Assembly: GCA_002898295.1 (NCBI GenBank)
Contig: BEHX01000006.1
Span: 1 to 64,000, forward strand
DNA from: a bacterium HR21
GTDB lineage: Bacteria > Bacteroidota > Ignavibacteria > Kapaibacteriales > HRBIN21
Length of the DNA stretch: 64,000 bases
Reading direction: 5' to 3'
Both the position numbers and the translations under genes were made by a program. The notes beneath the pieces were generated by a model. That model searched no databases, was not told the origin of the DNA, and was given only the letters and a program-made list of their open reading frames with translations. Of this stretch, positions 43,716-52,991 are shown one piece after another (position 1 is the stretch's first letter; every line of letters starts with the position of its first letter).

Positions 43716-44356
43716 AACGGCATCCTGGGGTCTGGACGGTCGAGCATCCTGGTGCGCAGCACGAGCTGGCGATTCTGCGCTCGAAGACAACGCAGCGGGC
43801 CGAATTCCGCGCAGCGGCAGAACGGCTGGGACTCTACTTGGCGATGGCAGCGACAGCTTCCTTAGAGACGGAGACGGTCGAGCTTGAAACCCCGCTGTGC
43901 CGGACGCAAGGGCGCCGGCGGACGGAGCCCATCGTGCTTGTCCCCATCCTGCGGGCGGGTATGCTGCTTCTCCCGGCATTCCTGCGGCTCTTCCCAGAGG
44001 CGCGTATCGGGTACTTAGGGCTGCGGCGCGACGAGCGTACGCTGGAGCCAGTACTCTACTACGCCAATATCCCACCGCTGCAGCCGCGTGCCCGCATTTT
44101 CGTTCTCGATCCAATGCTGGCAACAGGCGGGAGTATGGAAGCCGCGGTGCGCTTTCTCCAGCAGCAGGAAGGGGTGAGCATCACCGCTGTCTGCATCCTG
44201 GCAGCGCCTGAAGGACTTGAGCGCTTCCGGCGTTCTTTCCCTGGGGTGCCTGTCATCGCAGCTGCTATTGACCAGGGGCTTAACTCCCAAGGCTTCATCG
44301 TTCCCGGTTTGGGCGATGCTGGGGACCGAGCGCATGGGACAGGAGGAGCAGGGTAG
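43697..44356 (+). CDS. upp: Uracil phosphoribosyltransferase
   Basis: A 219-residue salvage enzyme making UMP from uracil and PRPP. The PRPP loop is FVLDPMLATGGSMEAAV. LVPILRAGMLLLPAF and SQGFIVPGLGDAGDR, the C-terminal uracil-binding stretch, are characteristic. The start at ATG 43697 lies in the end of the preceding gene. It is followed by a convergent terminator shared with dnaK. Confidence 0.95.
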   Translation: MVPAVVERHPGVWTVEHPGAQHELAILRSKTTQRAEFRAAAERLGLYLAMAATASLETETVELETPLCRTQGRRRTEPIVLVPILRAGMLLLPAFLRLFPEARIGYLGLRRDERTLEPVLYYANIPPLQPRARIFVLDPMLATGGSMEAAVRFLQQQEGVSITAVCILAAPEGLERFRRSFPGVPVIAAAIDQGLNSQGFIVPGLGDAGDRAHGTGGAG

Positions 44357-44367
44357 GGAAAGAAAAA

Positions 44368-44396
44368 CGGCGGCATCGGCTCAGCCGATGCCGCCG
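44368..44396 (-). terminator. Rho-independent terminator between upp and dnaK
   Basis: CGGCGGCATCGGC (44368-44380) and GCCGATGCCGCCG (44384-44396) form a perfect 13-bp stem with a 3-base loop. On the - strand it is followed by five T's (AAAAA on the + strand just before it), so it terminates dnaK. For upp on the + strand there is no T-run after it. Confidence 0.8.
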
Positions 44397-44416
44397 GGAA
44401 AGGAGCGCAAGCACCT

Positions 44417-46336
44417 TCACCGTTTGTCGTCGTCCACAATGCGGTAATCGGCTTCCTCGACACGTCCGCCGCCATCGCTTTGGCTGCCGGAGGTGCCCCC
44501 GCCCGAGGAAGGTGGCGGGGTGGATGCGCCGGCGTGCTGGTAGAGGTGCACGGAGGCTTCATTCCACGCCCGATTGAGCTCATCCATAGCGCTCCGCAGC
44601 TCTGTGATGGGGGCGTTATTCTTCAGCGCGGTCTGCAGCTTCTCCTTTGCCTGTTCGATGCGGGCGCGATCAGCGGTAGAGAGCTTCTCGCCGAGCTCCC
44701 GGAGCTGCTTCTCGGTCGAATAGAGGAGAGCATCAGCCTGGTTGCGCAGCTCGATTTCCTCGCGCCGGCGCCGGTCCTCTTCGGCATGTTCCTGGGCTTC
44801 CCGCTTCATGCGCTCGATTTCCTCTTTGCTCAGAGTGCTGGCACCCGTGATGCGGATGCTCTGCTCTTTGCCCGTGGCGCGGTCACGGGCGGTGACGGTC
44901 AGGATGCCGTTGGCATCGATGTCAAAGGTTACCTCAATCTGCGGCACCCCGCGCGGTGCCGGGGGAATGCCATCCAGGTGGAAGCGTCCCAGGGAACGAT
45001 TGTCTTTCGCCAATGGGCGCTCGCCTTGCAGCACGTGGATTTCCACCGACGTCTGGTTGTCGGTTGCGGTTGTGAAGACTTCTGTCTTGCGGGTTGGGAT
45101 AGTGGTGTTTGCCGGGATGAGCACTGTCATGACCCCACCGAGTGTTTCCACACCGAGCGAGAGCGGGGTGACATCCAAGAGGAGCACATCGCGGACTTCG
45201 CCGGCGAGCACGGCAGCCTGGATGGCGGCACCGACGGCGACGACCTCATCGGGATTGACGCTCTTGCTGGGCTCTTTGCCGAAGAACTCACGCACCAGCT
45301 GCTGAATGCGTGGGATGCGGGTTGAACCGCCGACGAGAATGACCTCGTCGATCTGTGCCGGGGTCAGCTTAGCTGCTCGCAGCGCTTTCTCGCATGGCTC
45401 GAGCGTCTTCTGGAAGAGGTCCTCGCAGAGGCTTTCGAATTTTGCCCGCGTAATGGTCATCTGCAGGTGCTTGGGTCCCTCCGGAGTTGCGGTGATGAAG
45501 GGCAGATTGATCTCGGTTTGCAGCAGCTGCGAGAGCTCAATTTTTGCCTTCTCGGCGGCTTCCCGCAGGCGTTGCAGTGCCATCGGGTCTTTGCGCAGGT
45601 CAATACCTTCCTGCTTGAGGAACTCTTCAGCGATGTAGTCCACCAGGCGCTGGTCGAAGTTATCGCCGCCCAGGTGAGTATCGCCGCTGGTGGCTTTGAC
45701 CTCGAAGACGCCCTCGCCGATTTCCAAGATGGAGATATCGAACGTGCCACCGCCGAGGTCGTAGACGGCAACCGTCATTGTCCGCCCGCGCTTATCCAGC
45801 CCGTAGGCCAGCGCAGCTGCGGTGGGTTCGTTGATGATGCGGCGGACATTGAGACCGGCGATTTCGCCGGCGATCTTCGTTGCTTGGCGCTGCGCGTCGT
45901 TGAAGTAAGCCGGCACCGTGATGACAGCGTCGGTGATTTTCTCGCCCAAATAGGCTTCAGCGTCAGTTTTGAGCTTCTGCAAGATCATCGCCGAGATCTC
46001 TTCCGGAGCGTAGAGCCGCCCGTCGATCTCGACGCGTACGGCGTTGCCGTCGGGGGATGGCACGACTTTGTAGGGCACCATCAGCATCTCCTCCCGTACC
46101 TCCTCGGGGCGGCGTCCCATGAAGCGCTTGATAGAGTAGACGGTATTCTTCGGGTTGACAATTGCCTGCCGCTTGGCAGCGGCTCCGACCAGGCGCTCGC
46201 CTGTCTTGGTAAAAGCAACAACAGACGGTGTCAGCCGGGAGCCTTCGCTATTGGGAATAACCACCGGCTGCCCGCCTTCCATAACGGCGATGACGGAGTT
46301 AGTTGTCCCCAGGTCAATGCCAACAATGCGTCCCAT
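44417..46336 (-). CDS. dnaK: Chaperone protein DnaK (Hsp70)
   Basis: A 639-residue ATP-dependent chaperone. [19 protein letters not shown] is the first phosphate loop, [17 protein letters not shown] the second and [14 protein letters not shown] the third. The substrate-binding domain begins around residue 390 ([19 protein letters not shown]). The acidic tail ends in [10 protein letters not shown], where the usual EEVD-like motif is modified. Neither dnaJ nor grpE is adjacent. A separate hsp20 gene lies upstream on the same strand, with a strong hairpin between them. Confidence 0.97.
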   Translation of the reverse strand: MGRIVGIDLGTTNSVIAVMEGGQPVVIPNSEGSRLTPSVVAFTKTGERLVGAAAKRQAIVNPKNTVYSIKRFMGRRPEEVREEMLMVPYKVVPSPDGNAVRVEIDGRLYAPEEISAMILQKLKTDAEAYLGEKITDAVITVPAYFNDAQRQATKIAGEIAGLNVRRIINEPTAAALAYGLDKRGRTMTVAVYDLGGGTFDISILEIGEGVFEVKATSGDTHLGGDNFDQRLVDYIAEEFLKQEGIDLRKDPMALQRLREAAEKAKIELSQLLQTEINLPFITATPEGPKHLQMTITRAKFESLCEDLFQKTLEPCEKALRAAKLTPAQIDEVILVGGSTRIPRIQQLVREFFGKEPSKSVNPDEVVAVGAAIQAAVLAGEVRDVLLLDVTPLSLGVETLGGVMTVLIPANTTIPTRKTEVFTTATDNQTSVEIHVLQGERPLAKDNRSLGRFHLDGIPPAPRGVPQIEVTFDIDANGILTVTARDRATGKEQSIRITGASTLSKEEIERMKREAQEHAEEDRRRREEIELRNQADALLYSTEKQLRELGEKLSTADRARIEQAKEKLQTALKNNAPITELRSAMDELNRAWNEASVHLYQHAGASTPPPSSGGGTSGSQSDGGGRVEEADYRIVDDDKR

Positions 46337-46374
46337 GGTTGCTCATCTGCACTCTTGTGGTACATTGCAGAAGG

Positions 46375-46400
46375 GCGCGGGGGAGAGCTCTCCCCCGCGC
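46375..46400 (-). terminator. Palindromic hairpin between hsp20 and dnaK
   Basis: GCGCGGGGGAGAG followed directly by CTCTCCCCCGCGC is a perfect 26-base palindrome, 11 bases after the hsp20 stop. No T-run follows. It is of the same GGGGGAG style as the hairpins in the accessory units and probably ends or limits the hsp20 transcript. Confidence 0.6.
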
Positions 46401-46411
46401 CGATGAACCCG

Positions 46412-46855
46412 TTAGCGGACCTTCACCTCTACCTCCTTCGGCTTTGACGGCTCCGCCTTCGGGAGCGTGATGGTCAAGACGCCATTCTCAAACTTGGCGT
46501 CAATCTCATCAATTTTGACGTTCTCCGGTAGCATGAAGCTGCGGGAGAAGCTCCCGAAGGTGCGCTCCACCCGAAGGAAGTTCCGCTCCTCGACTTTACG
46601 CTCCTGCTTCTTCTCGCCACGGATGGTCAGCACCCGATCCTCGGAGATGGTCACCTTGACGTCTTCCTTCGCAACGCCTGGCAGTTCTGCCTGGATGTAG
46701 ACGTTGCGCTCGTCCTCCGAGATATCTACCCGCGGCGAGAAGCTGCCAAGCTCAAAACGCACAGGCATCGAGCGATCCAGCTCGTCGAAGAGCTCGTTGA
46801 AACGCCGAATCATGGACTCAAAGGTCCGGAACGGTTCAAACCGCACCAGCGTCAT
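46412..46855 (-). CDS. hsp20: Small heat-shock protein (Hsp20/alpha-crystallin)
   Basis: A 147-residue holdase chaperone. FRTFESMIRRFNELFDELDR is the N-terminal helix. The alpha-crystallin domain runs from ~45 to ~140: FSPRVDISEDERNVYIQAEL, GVAKEDVKVTISEDRVLTI, ending with AKFENGVLTITLPKAEPSKP, which includes the conserved A-x-x-x-n-GVL. The start at ATG 46855 is the family's; an upstream ATG adds an unlikely tail. A possible sigma-54-like promoter and an 11-bp inverted repeat lie upstream. Confidence 0.95.
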   Translation of the reverse strand: MTLVRFEPFRTFESMIRRFNELFDELDRSMPVRFELGSFSPRVDISEDERNVYIQAELPGVAKEDVKVTISEDRVLTIRGEKKQERKVEERNFLRVERTFGSFSRSFMLPENVKIDEIDAKFENGVLTITLPKAEPSKPKEVEVKVR

Positions 46856-46894
46856 GGCTACACCCTGTGTTGGTTGTTGGACATTTCCCGACAG

Positions 46895-46921
46895 CAGTGG
46901 CTCTCTGGACGAGAGCCACTG
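46895..46921 (-). promoter_or_regulatory. Inverted repeat in the hsp20 leader
   Basis: CAGTGGCTCTC (46895-46905) and GAGAGCCACTG (46911-46921) are perfect 11-bp arms around 5 bases, 40 bases before the hsp20 ATG. It is not CIRCE, which has different arms and a 9-base spacer, but its position fits an operator or a 5' RNA stem that controls translation by temperature. No proof of either. Confidence 0.5.
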
Positions 46922-46929
46922 GCTAGAAG

Positions 46930-46946
46930 GGAAAACACCGTGCCAA
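46930..46946 (-). promoter_or_regulatory. Possible sigma-54-like promoter of hsp20
   Basis: On the - strand, TTGGCACG-GTGT-TTTCC compares with the consensus YTGGCACGrNNNTTGCW: the -24 half is perfect, but the -12 half has TC where GC is nearly invariant. If used, transcription would begin near the inverted repeat at 46895-46921. Confidence 0.25.
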
Positions 46947-47033
46947 CCCCTGTTTCCCAGGGAATTTCTGCCACTTTGTGCAGAAGGTCTGCCGTCAACG
47001 GTGTCAAAGCGGCTCTGGAATCTGCCAGATGTG

Positions 47034-47549
47034 TCAGTTGGAAGCAGGTGGGGGCAGCAGACGGCGAAAGCGGACGGTTGAGCCGATTGCCGCAACGGAG
47101 GAGAGCGGCTCGATGACTACGCCGCGGCTCCGCGACGCGTGGGCAACGGCGCCGTTGCCGAGGTAGATGCCCACGTGGCGAACGCGTTTACCCTGGAGAA
47201 CGACCACGATATCGCCAACCCTCGGTACGTCGGGTACAGCCCACCCAACGGTGGCTTGTTCAGCGCTTGTCCGCGGCAGGCGTATGCCGAGCGCAGCGAA
47301 GACTTGCTGGACGAACCCGGAGCAATCAGTGCAGGCATCGTCTGCCCCACCGTAGCAGTAGGGGATTCCGAGTCGGCGCTGGACTTCGGAGAGAAGGCGC
47401 TGGTGGAGTGGAGACAGCGGCTCGCGTACAGTGCCAGGCCCGCCTCTGCTCAGGGACGCTGGGCTGTGGCATGCGCTGAGCAGCACCGGTGCTGCCAGCA
47501 GCCACGCCGCTTTGAGCAGTGGATGGGGTCGACCACAGTGCCGCAGCAT
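47034..47549 (-). CDS. NlpC/P60 (C40) peptidoglycan peptidase, lipoprotein
   Basis: A 171-residue endopeptidase that would cut peptide bonds in the cell wall. The signal peptide ends in a lipobox (LLSAC), so the enzyme is probably lipid-anchored in the periplasm. CTDCSGFVQQVFAALGI holds the catalytic Cys and VRHVGIYLGNG the His, followed by AHAS. The start at ATG 47549 has GGGAGAGG upstream; the longer frame would add residues before a proper signal peptide. It follows uvrC in the same direction with a gap of 81 bases. Confidence 0.9.
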   Translation of the reverse strand: MLRHCGRPHPLLKAAWLLAAPVLLSACHSPASLSRGGPGTVREPLSPLHQRLLSEVQRRLGIPYCYGGADDACTDCSGFVQQVFAALGIRLPRTSAEQATVGWAVPDVPRVGDIVVVLQGKRVRHVGIYLGNGAVAHASRSRGVVIEPLSSVAAIGSTVRFRRLLPPPASN

Positions 47550-47630
47550 ACCTCTCCCGCAAGCGGTATCGTCCGGGAGTTCATGCATGCTCTGTGCCAC
47601 CCTGTGCCTGGAGAGTTCCGGCAATGTACC

Positions 47631-49523
47631 TTACGGAGTGGCAGGATCGTCCTGGGGGGAAGAGCTGGGGAGTGGTTCGGTGGGGTGGAAGTACCGATAG
47701 AGCGCTGCTGCCTGGCGGGCAGGGAGGGAACGCCGGAGTTCGTCCCAGGAGGCAGCTCGGATGGCATCGAGGGAACCGAAGAGCGTGAGCAGTTTCTGTG
47801 CCGTGCGGGGACCAATCCCGGGGATACGGGTCAGCTCTGTTTGGAGCGCTTCTCTGCGGTGGCGCAGGCGATGGTACTCAATGGCAAAGCGGTGAGCTTC
47901 GTTGCGGATGCGCTGGAGCAGGCGTAGACTCTCGGATGTCTTGGGCAGAAGGAGCGGTTCTGGATCTCCCGGACGGAAGAGCTCTTCCAGCCGTTTCGCC
48001 AGGGCTATGACGGGGAAGTGGTTGTCCAGACCGTGTGTGCGCAGTGCTTCGAGGGCTGCTGAGAGCTGACCTTTCCCCCCATCGATGAGCAGCAGGTCGG
48101 GGGCGGCGTCGGTACCTTCGCGGATGCGGCGGGCGTAGCGGCTGACAACTTCTCGCATCATGGCGAAATCGTCGTTGCCCGGTGCCTGCTCAATGCGGAA
48201 TCGGCGGTATTCCGACTTGCGGGGTTTGCCATCCAGAAAGACCACCAGGGCTGAGACGGGGTCCGTACCCTGAAGGTGGGAATTGTCAATACAGGCGATG
48301 CGGCGAGGCAGGCGCGGCAGCTGCAGATCCCGCTGCAGGGCGGAGAGTTCTGAGGGCACGCGCCCGGCTTTTTGGGACTGTTGCAGGAGGTGGTTCTCCA
48401 GAAGTGCCCGAGCATTGAGTTCTGCCAGGTGGAGGAGCTGGGTTTCCTCGTCTGCCTGGGGCAAGCGGAGCACCACAGGTGTGCCCCGCTTCTGGCTGAG
48501 CCACTGCTCCAGCAACGACGCGTGGTCAGGGAGCTGCGGCAGGAGAATCTCCGGCGGGATTTCCGTCTGCTCCAGGTACCACTGCTCCAGAGCTGCCTGT
48601 ACGAGGGTAGAAAGCTCGTGGTCGTGCCCTTGCTGCAGCAAGACGTGCCGCTTGTCAACGAGCTTGCCCTCGCGGACACTCAGGAAGACGGCGCACGCCA
48701 GCGTGGGGTGGCGAGCAATGCCGAGGATGTCGCGGTCTGCCGGGTCAATACTGACAACCTTCTGGCGCTCTGTGTGCTCGTGGAGAACTCGGAGGCGGTT
48801 GCGCAGGAGGGCTGCTTCTTCAAACCGGAGCTGCTCTGCCAGGGCATGCATCTGGGCTTCGAGCTCTTCGGCAAGCCGCCGGGTTCGCCCTCGGAGGACC
48901 TCGATTGCTTGGTCAATGAGCCGGCGATAGTCGCTTTGGGCAATCTTCCCTTCGCACGGTCCGAGGCACTTCCCGATGTGGTAGTCAAGGCAGATACGGA
49001 ACTTGCCCCGTCGGATGGACTCTTCCGTCAGCGGGAGGTCGCAGCTCCGGATCGGGAACAGGGCGCGGAGTGTGCGCACCAGGTAGCGGGCGTACTTGGC
49101 ATCAGTGTAGGGACCGAAGTAGAGGCTGCCGTCCCGGACCAGGCGGCGTGTGAGGAAGATGCGGGGATAAGGTTCATTGGTGATGCGGATGAAGGGGTAG
49201 GTTTTGTCGTCGCGGAGCAAGATGTTGTAGCGCGGCTTGTAGCGCTTGATGAGCGTGTTTTCCAGAATGAGGGCGTCCACCTCGGTGGCGGTCAGGATGT
49301 ATTCGAGCCGGGCAATGTTGCGCAGGAGCGCCTGGGTTTTTGCGTCGGTCGGGCGACCGGACTGGAAGTAGGAGCGGACGCGCTGGCGCAGATTTTTCGC
49401 CTTCCCCACGTAGATGACCGTGCCAGCAGCATTTCGGAAGAGGTAGACACCGGGAGCCGTGGGCAATGCCTCAACGGCTGCCAGCAGCTCTGCTGATGCC
49501 GGGGGTGTCCGAGACCGTTTCAT
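47631..49523 (-). CDS. uvrC: UvrABC excinuclease subunit C
   Basis: A 630-residue nucleotide-excision repair nuclease. The GIY-YIG domain at the N-terminus contains PGVYLFRNAAGTVIYVGKAK. A UVR motif near residue 210 contains LRFEEAALLRNRLRVL. The RNase H-like second nuclease domain has RIACIDNSHLQGTDPVS with a conserved Asp. Helix-hairpin-helix motifs close the protein (IPGIGPRTAQKLLTLFGS). The start ATG 49523 overlaps the preceding SDR stop (ATGA), so they are co-transcribed. Confidence 0.97.
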   Translation of the reverse strand: MKRSRTPPASAELLAAVEALPTAPGVYLFRNAAGTVIYVGKAKNLRQRVRSYFQSGRPTDAKTQALLRNIARLEYILTATEVDALILENTLIKRYKPRYNILLRDDKTYPFIRITNEPYPRIFLTRRLVRDGSLYFGPYTDAKYARYLVRTLRALFPIRSCDLPLTEESIRRGKFRICLDYHIGKCLGPCEGKIAQSDYRRLIDQAIEVLRGRTRRLAEELEAQMHALAEQLRFEEAALLRNRLRVLHEHTERQKVVSIDPADRDILGIARHPTLACAVFLSVREGKLVDKRHVLLQQGHDHELSTLVQAALEQWYLEQTEIPPEILLPQLPDHASLLEQWLSQKRGTPVVLRLPQADEETQLLHLAELNARALLENHLLQQSQKAGRVPSELSALQRDLQLPRLPRRIACIDNSHLQGTDPVSALVVFLDGKPRKSEYRRFRIEQAPGNDDFAMMREVVSRYARRIREGTDAAPDLLLIDGGKGQLSAALEALRTHGLDNHFPVIALAKRLEELFRPGDPEPLLLPKTSESLRLLQRIRNEAHRFAIEYHRLRHRREALQTELTRIPGIGPRTAQKLLTLFGSLDAIRAASWDELRRSLPARQAAALYRYFHPTEPLPSSSPQDDPATP

Positions 49524-50239
49524 GGCAAGTCGCCCAACTGGGGACGGAGCACAAGCTCTTCGGGCAATACCTGCCTGCGGGAGCTCATCTGCATGAGAGC
49601 AACGACGGCATCGGCAACATCGTCCGGGCGCAGCATCCGGTGCCGCCACCGCCGCCGTAGGGACGCGCTCCACAGTGGCGTATCCGTTGCTCCCACGTGG
49701 AGGTTGACGACTTTGATGCCCTGCGAGCGCACCTCCTCGCGCAGTCCCCGGAGCATTTGGGCGGCGGCAGCTTTCAGCCCCCCGTAGAGTGCCGAGTTCG
49801 GAAATGCCCGCAGCGTGGCAACAGAGCTGATGTAGAGGATCGTGCCCCGATGCTGCCGGAGCATCAGCGGGAGAGCCATCCGAGTACAGAGGAAGGCGCT
49901 GCGGAGAGTAGCGTTGACCAGCGCTTCGAACTCCTCCACAGAGGTCTCCGCCAGGGGTTTGAAGAGAGCGCTTCCGGCGCAGAGTACCAATCCGTCGAGG
50001 TGTCCGAAGAGCTGCTCAATCTGGGCAACAGCGTGCATGACAGCCTCATGGTCAGCGCAGTCGCAGGGCAGTGGGTGGAGTTCCGGGATTGACCGCGCAA
50101 GGCGGTGGAGGAGTGCACGGCGCCGAGCACTGGCAAGCACCGTATAGCCCTCTGCTGCCAGGCGTCGAGCAATGGCAGCACCGATACCGCTGCTGGCACC
50201 TGTGACCCAGATGACACCAGCCTTTCGGCTTGGTCCCAT
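49520..50239 (-). CDS. Short-chain dehydrogenase/reductase
   Basis: A 239-residue classical SDR. VTGASSGIGAAIARRLAAEG is the NAD(P)-binding loop. NAG is replaced here by CAGSA. The catalytic Ser is in ILYISSVATL and Tyr/Lys in YGGLKAAAAQML. RR after the first strand suggests NADPH. The substrate is not shown. It is placed between the helicase and uvrC, and shares four bases with uvrC. Confidence 0.9.
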   Translation of the reverse strand: MGPSRKAGVIWVTGASSGIGAAIARRLAAEGYTVLASARRRALLHRLARSIPELHPLPCDCADHEAVMHAVAQIEQLFGHLDGLVLCAGSALFKPLAETSVEEFEALVNATLRSAFLCTRMALPLMLRQHRGTILYISSVATLRAFPNSALYGGLKAAAAQMLRGLREEVRSQGIKVVNLHVGATDTPLWSASLRRRWRHRMLRPDDVADAVVALMQMSSRRQVLPEELVLRPQLGDLP

Positions 50240-50243
50240 CGTG

Positions 50244-52256
50244 TTACCCGTTTCCGAGTGAGTCTTCGGAGACCAGTACCCAGCGCTCGGCGACCCCGTC
50301 GTGCTCCAGCTCTGTCAAGAACGGCGAGGGCTTGCTCAGAACCCAGCCGCTTTCACTGTCGAGAGCACGCACGGGGTAGAGGACGTAGAGGTAGCGTTTG
50401 CTCCGTGTGCAGGCAACGTAGAAGAGGCGCCGTTCTTCTTCCAGCGCCTCGGGCGACTCATACGCCCGACCGACAGGGAAGCGCCCATCGGTCATCCAGA
50501 TGAGGAAGACGGCACTCCACTCCAGCCCTTTGGCGGAATGGACCGTTGAGAGCGTCAACGGGGTTTCTTCCTGCACGCCCGGTGCACCGATCTCGAGGAC
50601 GCTCTCTGTTGGAGGTTCCAGTGCCAGATCGGCGAGGAATTCTCGCAGCGAGCGGTAGCGCTCAGCCAGAGCGATGACGGCTTCAATGTCCTTCCAGCGC
50701 TTGTGGTGGTCATCGTACCGGCGGTGGAGCAGCGGCTTGTAGAAGGCAGCGCACTGGCGCAGGAGCTCAGGAGGAGGAACCTGGCGCAGAGCCAGCTCGC
50801 ACAGAAACTTCCAGAGCTCAGCCAGAGATGTTCGGGCAGCCGCTGAGGTCCCAACCAGAACAGCCTCCATACTTGCAGGGTCTTCCCAGCGCAGGGGTCC
50901 GCTGCGGAGCGCCTCGACAATGCGGCGCGCCGTCCGGGGACCGACGCCCTCCAAGAGGAGCAGAACCCGGTACCAGCTGATAACGTCGCTGCTATTGTCC
51001 ACGATGCGGGCAAATGCCAAAAGATCCTTGACGTGAGCGGTTTCGGTGAACTTCGTGCCGCCGAATTTCCGGTAGGGAATGCCTGCCCGTGCCAGCTCGA
51101 TTTCGAGGTCGAAGAACAAATGCGCTGCCCGAGCCAGCACCGCCATCTCCGACAGCGCAATGCCCTGTTCGCGGAGCTCCAGCACCTGCTGCACCACAAA
51201 GAGCGATTGCTGCCGTTCATCTTCCGCGCGGATCAGCGCTGGGCGTGGACCTTCAGGCTGTCGGCTCGTGAGGCGCTTCTGGTAGCCATAGATGGCGCGG
51301 GAGAGGATCGCGTTCGCAAAGTCCAACACCGGCTGCGTGCTCCGATAGTTTTCTTCCAGCCTGATGAGCGTGCAGTGGCGGAATGCCTTGGGGAACTCCA
51401 GGATGTTCCGGAAATCGGTGCCCCGGAAGGAGTAGATACACTGGGCATCATCGCCGACGGCGAGGATGTTCTCTTCTGGTCCTGCCAGGAGGAGGCTCAA
51501 GCGGTGCTGCAGTCGGTTGGTGTCCTGGTACTCGTCTACCATGACGGCACGGAAGTGGGCATGGAGGCGCTGCCGAATGCCGGGATGTTCTTCGAGGAGC
51601 TCAAGGCAGAAGAGGAGCAAGTCATCGTAGTCCAGGAGCCCATGCCGGCGTTTGTAACGCCGGTATTCCTCGAAGAGGTGCTCGAGGATCTCAGTCAGAT
51701 GGGCAAAGTGGGGATACTCCTGCCGGAGGACTTCGGCAATGGGCAGGCAGCGGTTGACCGCGGCGGTGTAGATTGCGTAGAGCGTGTGCTTATGGGGAAA
51801 GCGTGTGCCTCGGCGCTCGGTGACGAACTCGGCGCGTACCAAATTGAGCACATCTTCAGCGTCGGGCTGATCCAGGACGGTGAAGTTCTCCGGCAGGCGC
51901 AATGCGGTGCCGTAGCGGCGGAGGATGCTGTGGGCAAACGCGTGGAAGGTGCCTCCGCTGACGCGTTCGCAGCGCCCGTCCAGCAGCAGTGCTGCGCGGC
52001 GGAGCATTTCGCGGGCTGCCTTGCGGGTAAAAGTCAGCAGGAGAATGCTCTCGGGCGGGACCCCGTCCTCGACTAGGCGGGCAACACGGTAGACGAGCGT
52101 CCGGGTCTTCCCCGTTCCGGCACCGGCAATAACCAGCGCAGCGCCTTCTCGGTGCATGACGGCACGCAGTTGCGCGGGGTTGAGCTCCGCCTCATACCGG
52201 ATACGGTACGATCGCCGGTGCGTGTCGGCGGGAAGGACTCGGATGCGCTTTTCCAT
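50244..52256 (-). CDS. UvrD/PcrA-type superfamily 1A DNA helicase
   Basis: A 670-residue 3'-5' helicase. LNPAQLRAV and IAGAGTGKTRTLVYR are the Q motif and Walker A; LLLTFTRKAAREM is motif Ia; VDEYQDTNRLQ is Walker B; VGDDAQCIYSFRG is motif III; LEENYRSTQPVLDFAN is motif IV; TVHSAKGLEWSAVFL is motif V; RLFYVACTRSKR is motif VI. All are intact. The length is shorter than E. coli UvrD (720). It ends 4 bases before the SDR, and near uvrC, which fits a repair role. Confidence 0.93.
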   Translation of the reverse strand: MEKRIRVLPADTHRRSYRIRYEAELNPAQLRAVMHREGAALVIAGAGTGKTRTLVYRVARLVEDGVPPESILLLTFTRKAAREMLRRAALLLDGRCERVSGGTFHAFAHSILRRYGTALRLPENFTVLDQPDAEDVLNLVRAEFVTERRGTRFPHKHTLYAIYTAAVNRCLPIAEVLRQEYPHFAHLTEILEHLFEEYRRYKRRHGLLDYDDLLLFCLELLEEHPGIRQRLHAHFRAVMVDEYQDTNRLQHRLSLLLAGPEENILAVGDDAQCIYSFRGTDFRNILEFPKAFRHCTLIRLEENYRSTQPVLDFANAILSRAIYGYQKRLTSRQPEGPRPALIRAEDERQQSLFVVQQVLELREQGIALSEMAVLARAAHLFFDLEIELARAGIPYRKFGGTKFTETAHVKDLLAFARIVDNSSDVISWYRVLLLLEGVGPRTARRIVEALRSGPLRWEDPASMEAVLVGTSAAARTSLAELWKFLCELALRQVPPPELLRQCAAFYKPLLHRRYDDHHKRWKDIEAVIALAERYRSLREFLADLALEPPTESVLEIGAPGVQEETPLTLSTVHSAKGLEWSAVFLIWMTDGRFPVGRAYESPEALEEERRLFYVACTRSKRYLYVLYPVRALDSESGWVLSKPSPFLTELEHDGVAERWVLVSEDSLGNG

Positions 52257-52265
52257 GGGGTGTTT

Positions 52266-52991
52266 TCAGCTCGCTTTGACAAGGGCGATAGCAAAGACGC
52301 GTCGGGCACCGAGGCTCAGCAGAGCAAGAGCGCAGCTATTGAGGGTAGAACCAGTTGTGACTACGTCGTCCACCAGCAGCACCGTTCGGGCACGTACGAC
52401 CGGGGCTTCTCTTCCAGCGGCAAAGGCGCCGAGAACGTTGCGCCGCCGCTGTTCGGCAGTCAGCTGCGTCTGCGACGGTGTTGCAACACGCCGGCAGAGC
52501 GCGTCACGGAGGAGCGGGAGCGCACAGCTTTCGGCAACGCCTGCGGCGATTGCTTCTGCTTGGTTGTATCCGCGCTCGCGCCGGCGAGCCGGGTGGATAG
52601 GCACGGGGATGACAGCATCGAGCTGATGCGGTACAAGCTGCGGCAGCACAGCTCCGAGTGCCTGTCCGAGCGCCCGTCCGAGTGGGAATGCCCCCCGGTA
52701 TTTGACCGCGTAAATCAGCTCCATTGGTGGAGAGCCTTCCGCAAGAGCGAACAGGGCTCCCAGTCCGGAGAGCGCTAGCTCATCTCCAGGGAAAGTGCAG
52801 AGGAGCTCGTTGTAGAGCCGTTCTGGGGGTGGTGCCAGAGGGAGATTCTCCCAACACGGGCGGCAGACGTACCGCTCCAGCACCGTGCGTGCCTCCACCG
52901 GTTGCCGGCAAATACAGCAGTGATACGGAGCTACCAGGTGGAATGCGTACTCTGCCACTGTCCGGAGAGCTGTTCGGAAGCGCACCAGCAT
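52266..52991 (-). CDS. ComF-family phosphoribosyltransferase-like protein
   Basis: A 241-residue protein. A four-Cys zinc-binding motif at the N-terminus (CCICRQPV, then CRPC) is followed by a phosphoribosyltransferase-type domain with VLLVDDVVTTGSTLN, the PRPP loop. ComF proteins are involved in DNA uptake in competent bacteria, but in many others the role is unclear. Its start shares one base with the stop of the tryptophan dioxygenase (TAATG). Confidence 0.92.
   Translation of the reverse strand: MLVRFRTALRTVAEYAFHLVAPYHCCICRQPVEARTVLERYVCRPCWENLPLAPPPERLYNELLCTFPGDELALSGLGALFALAEGSPPMELIYAVKYRGAFPLGRALGQALGAVLPQLVPHQLDAVIPVPIHPARRRERGYNQAEAIAAGVAESCALPLLRDALCRRVATPSQTQLTAEQRRRNVLGAFAAGREAPVVRARTVLLVDDVVTTGSTLNSCALALLSLGARRVFAIALVKAS

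Noticed and set aside
46856-47033. CIRCE element before hsp20
   Set aside because: The inverted repeat has different arms and a 5-base spacer instead of 9.
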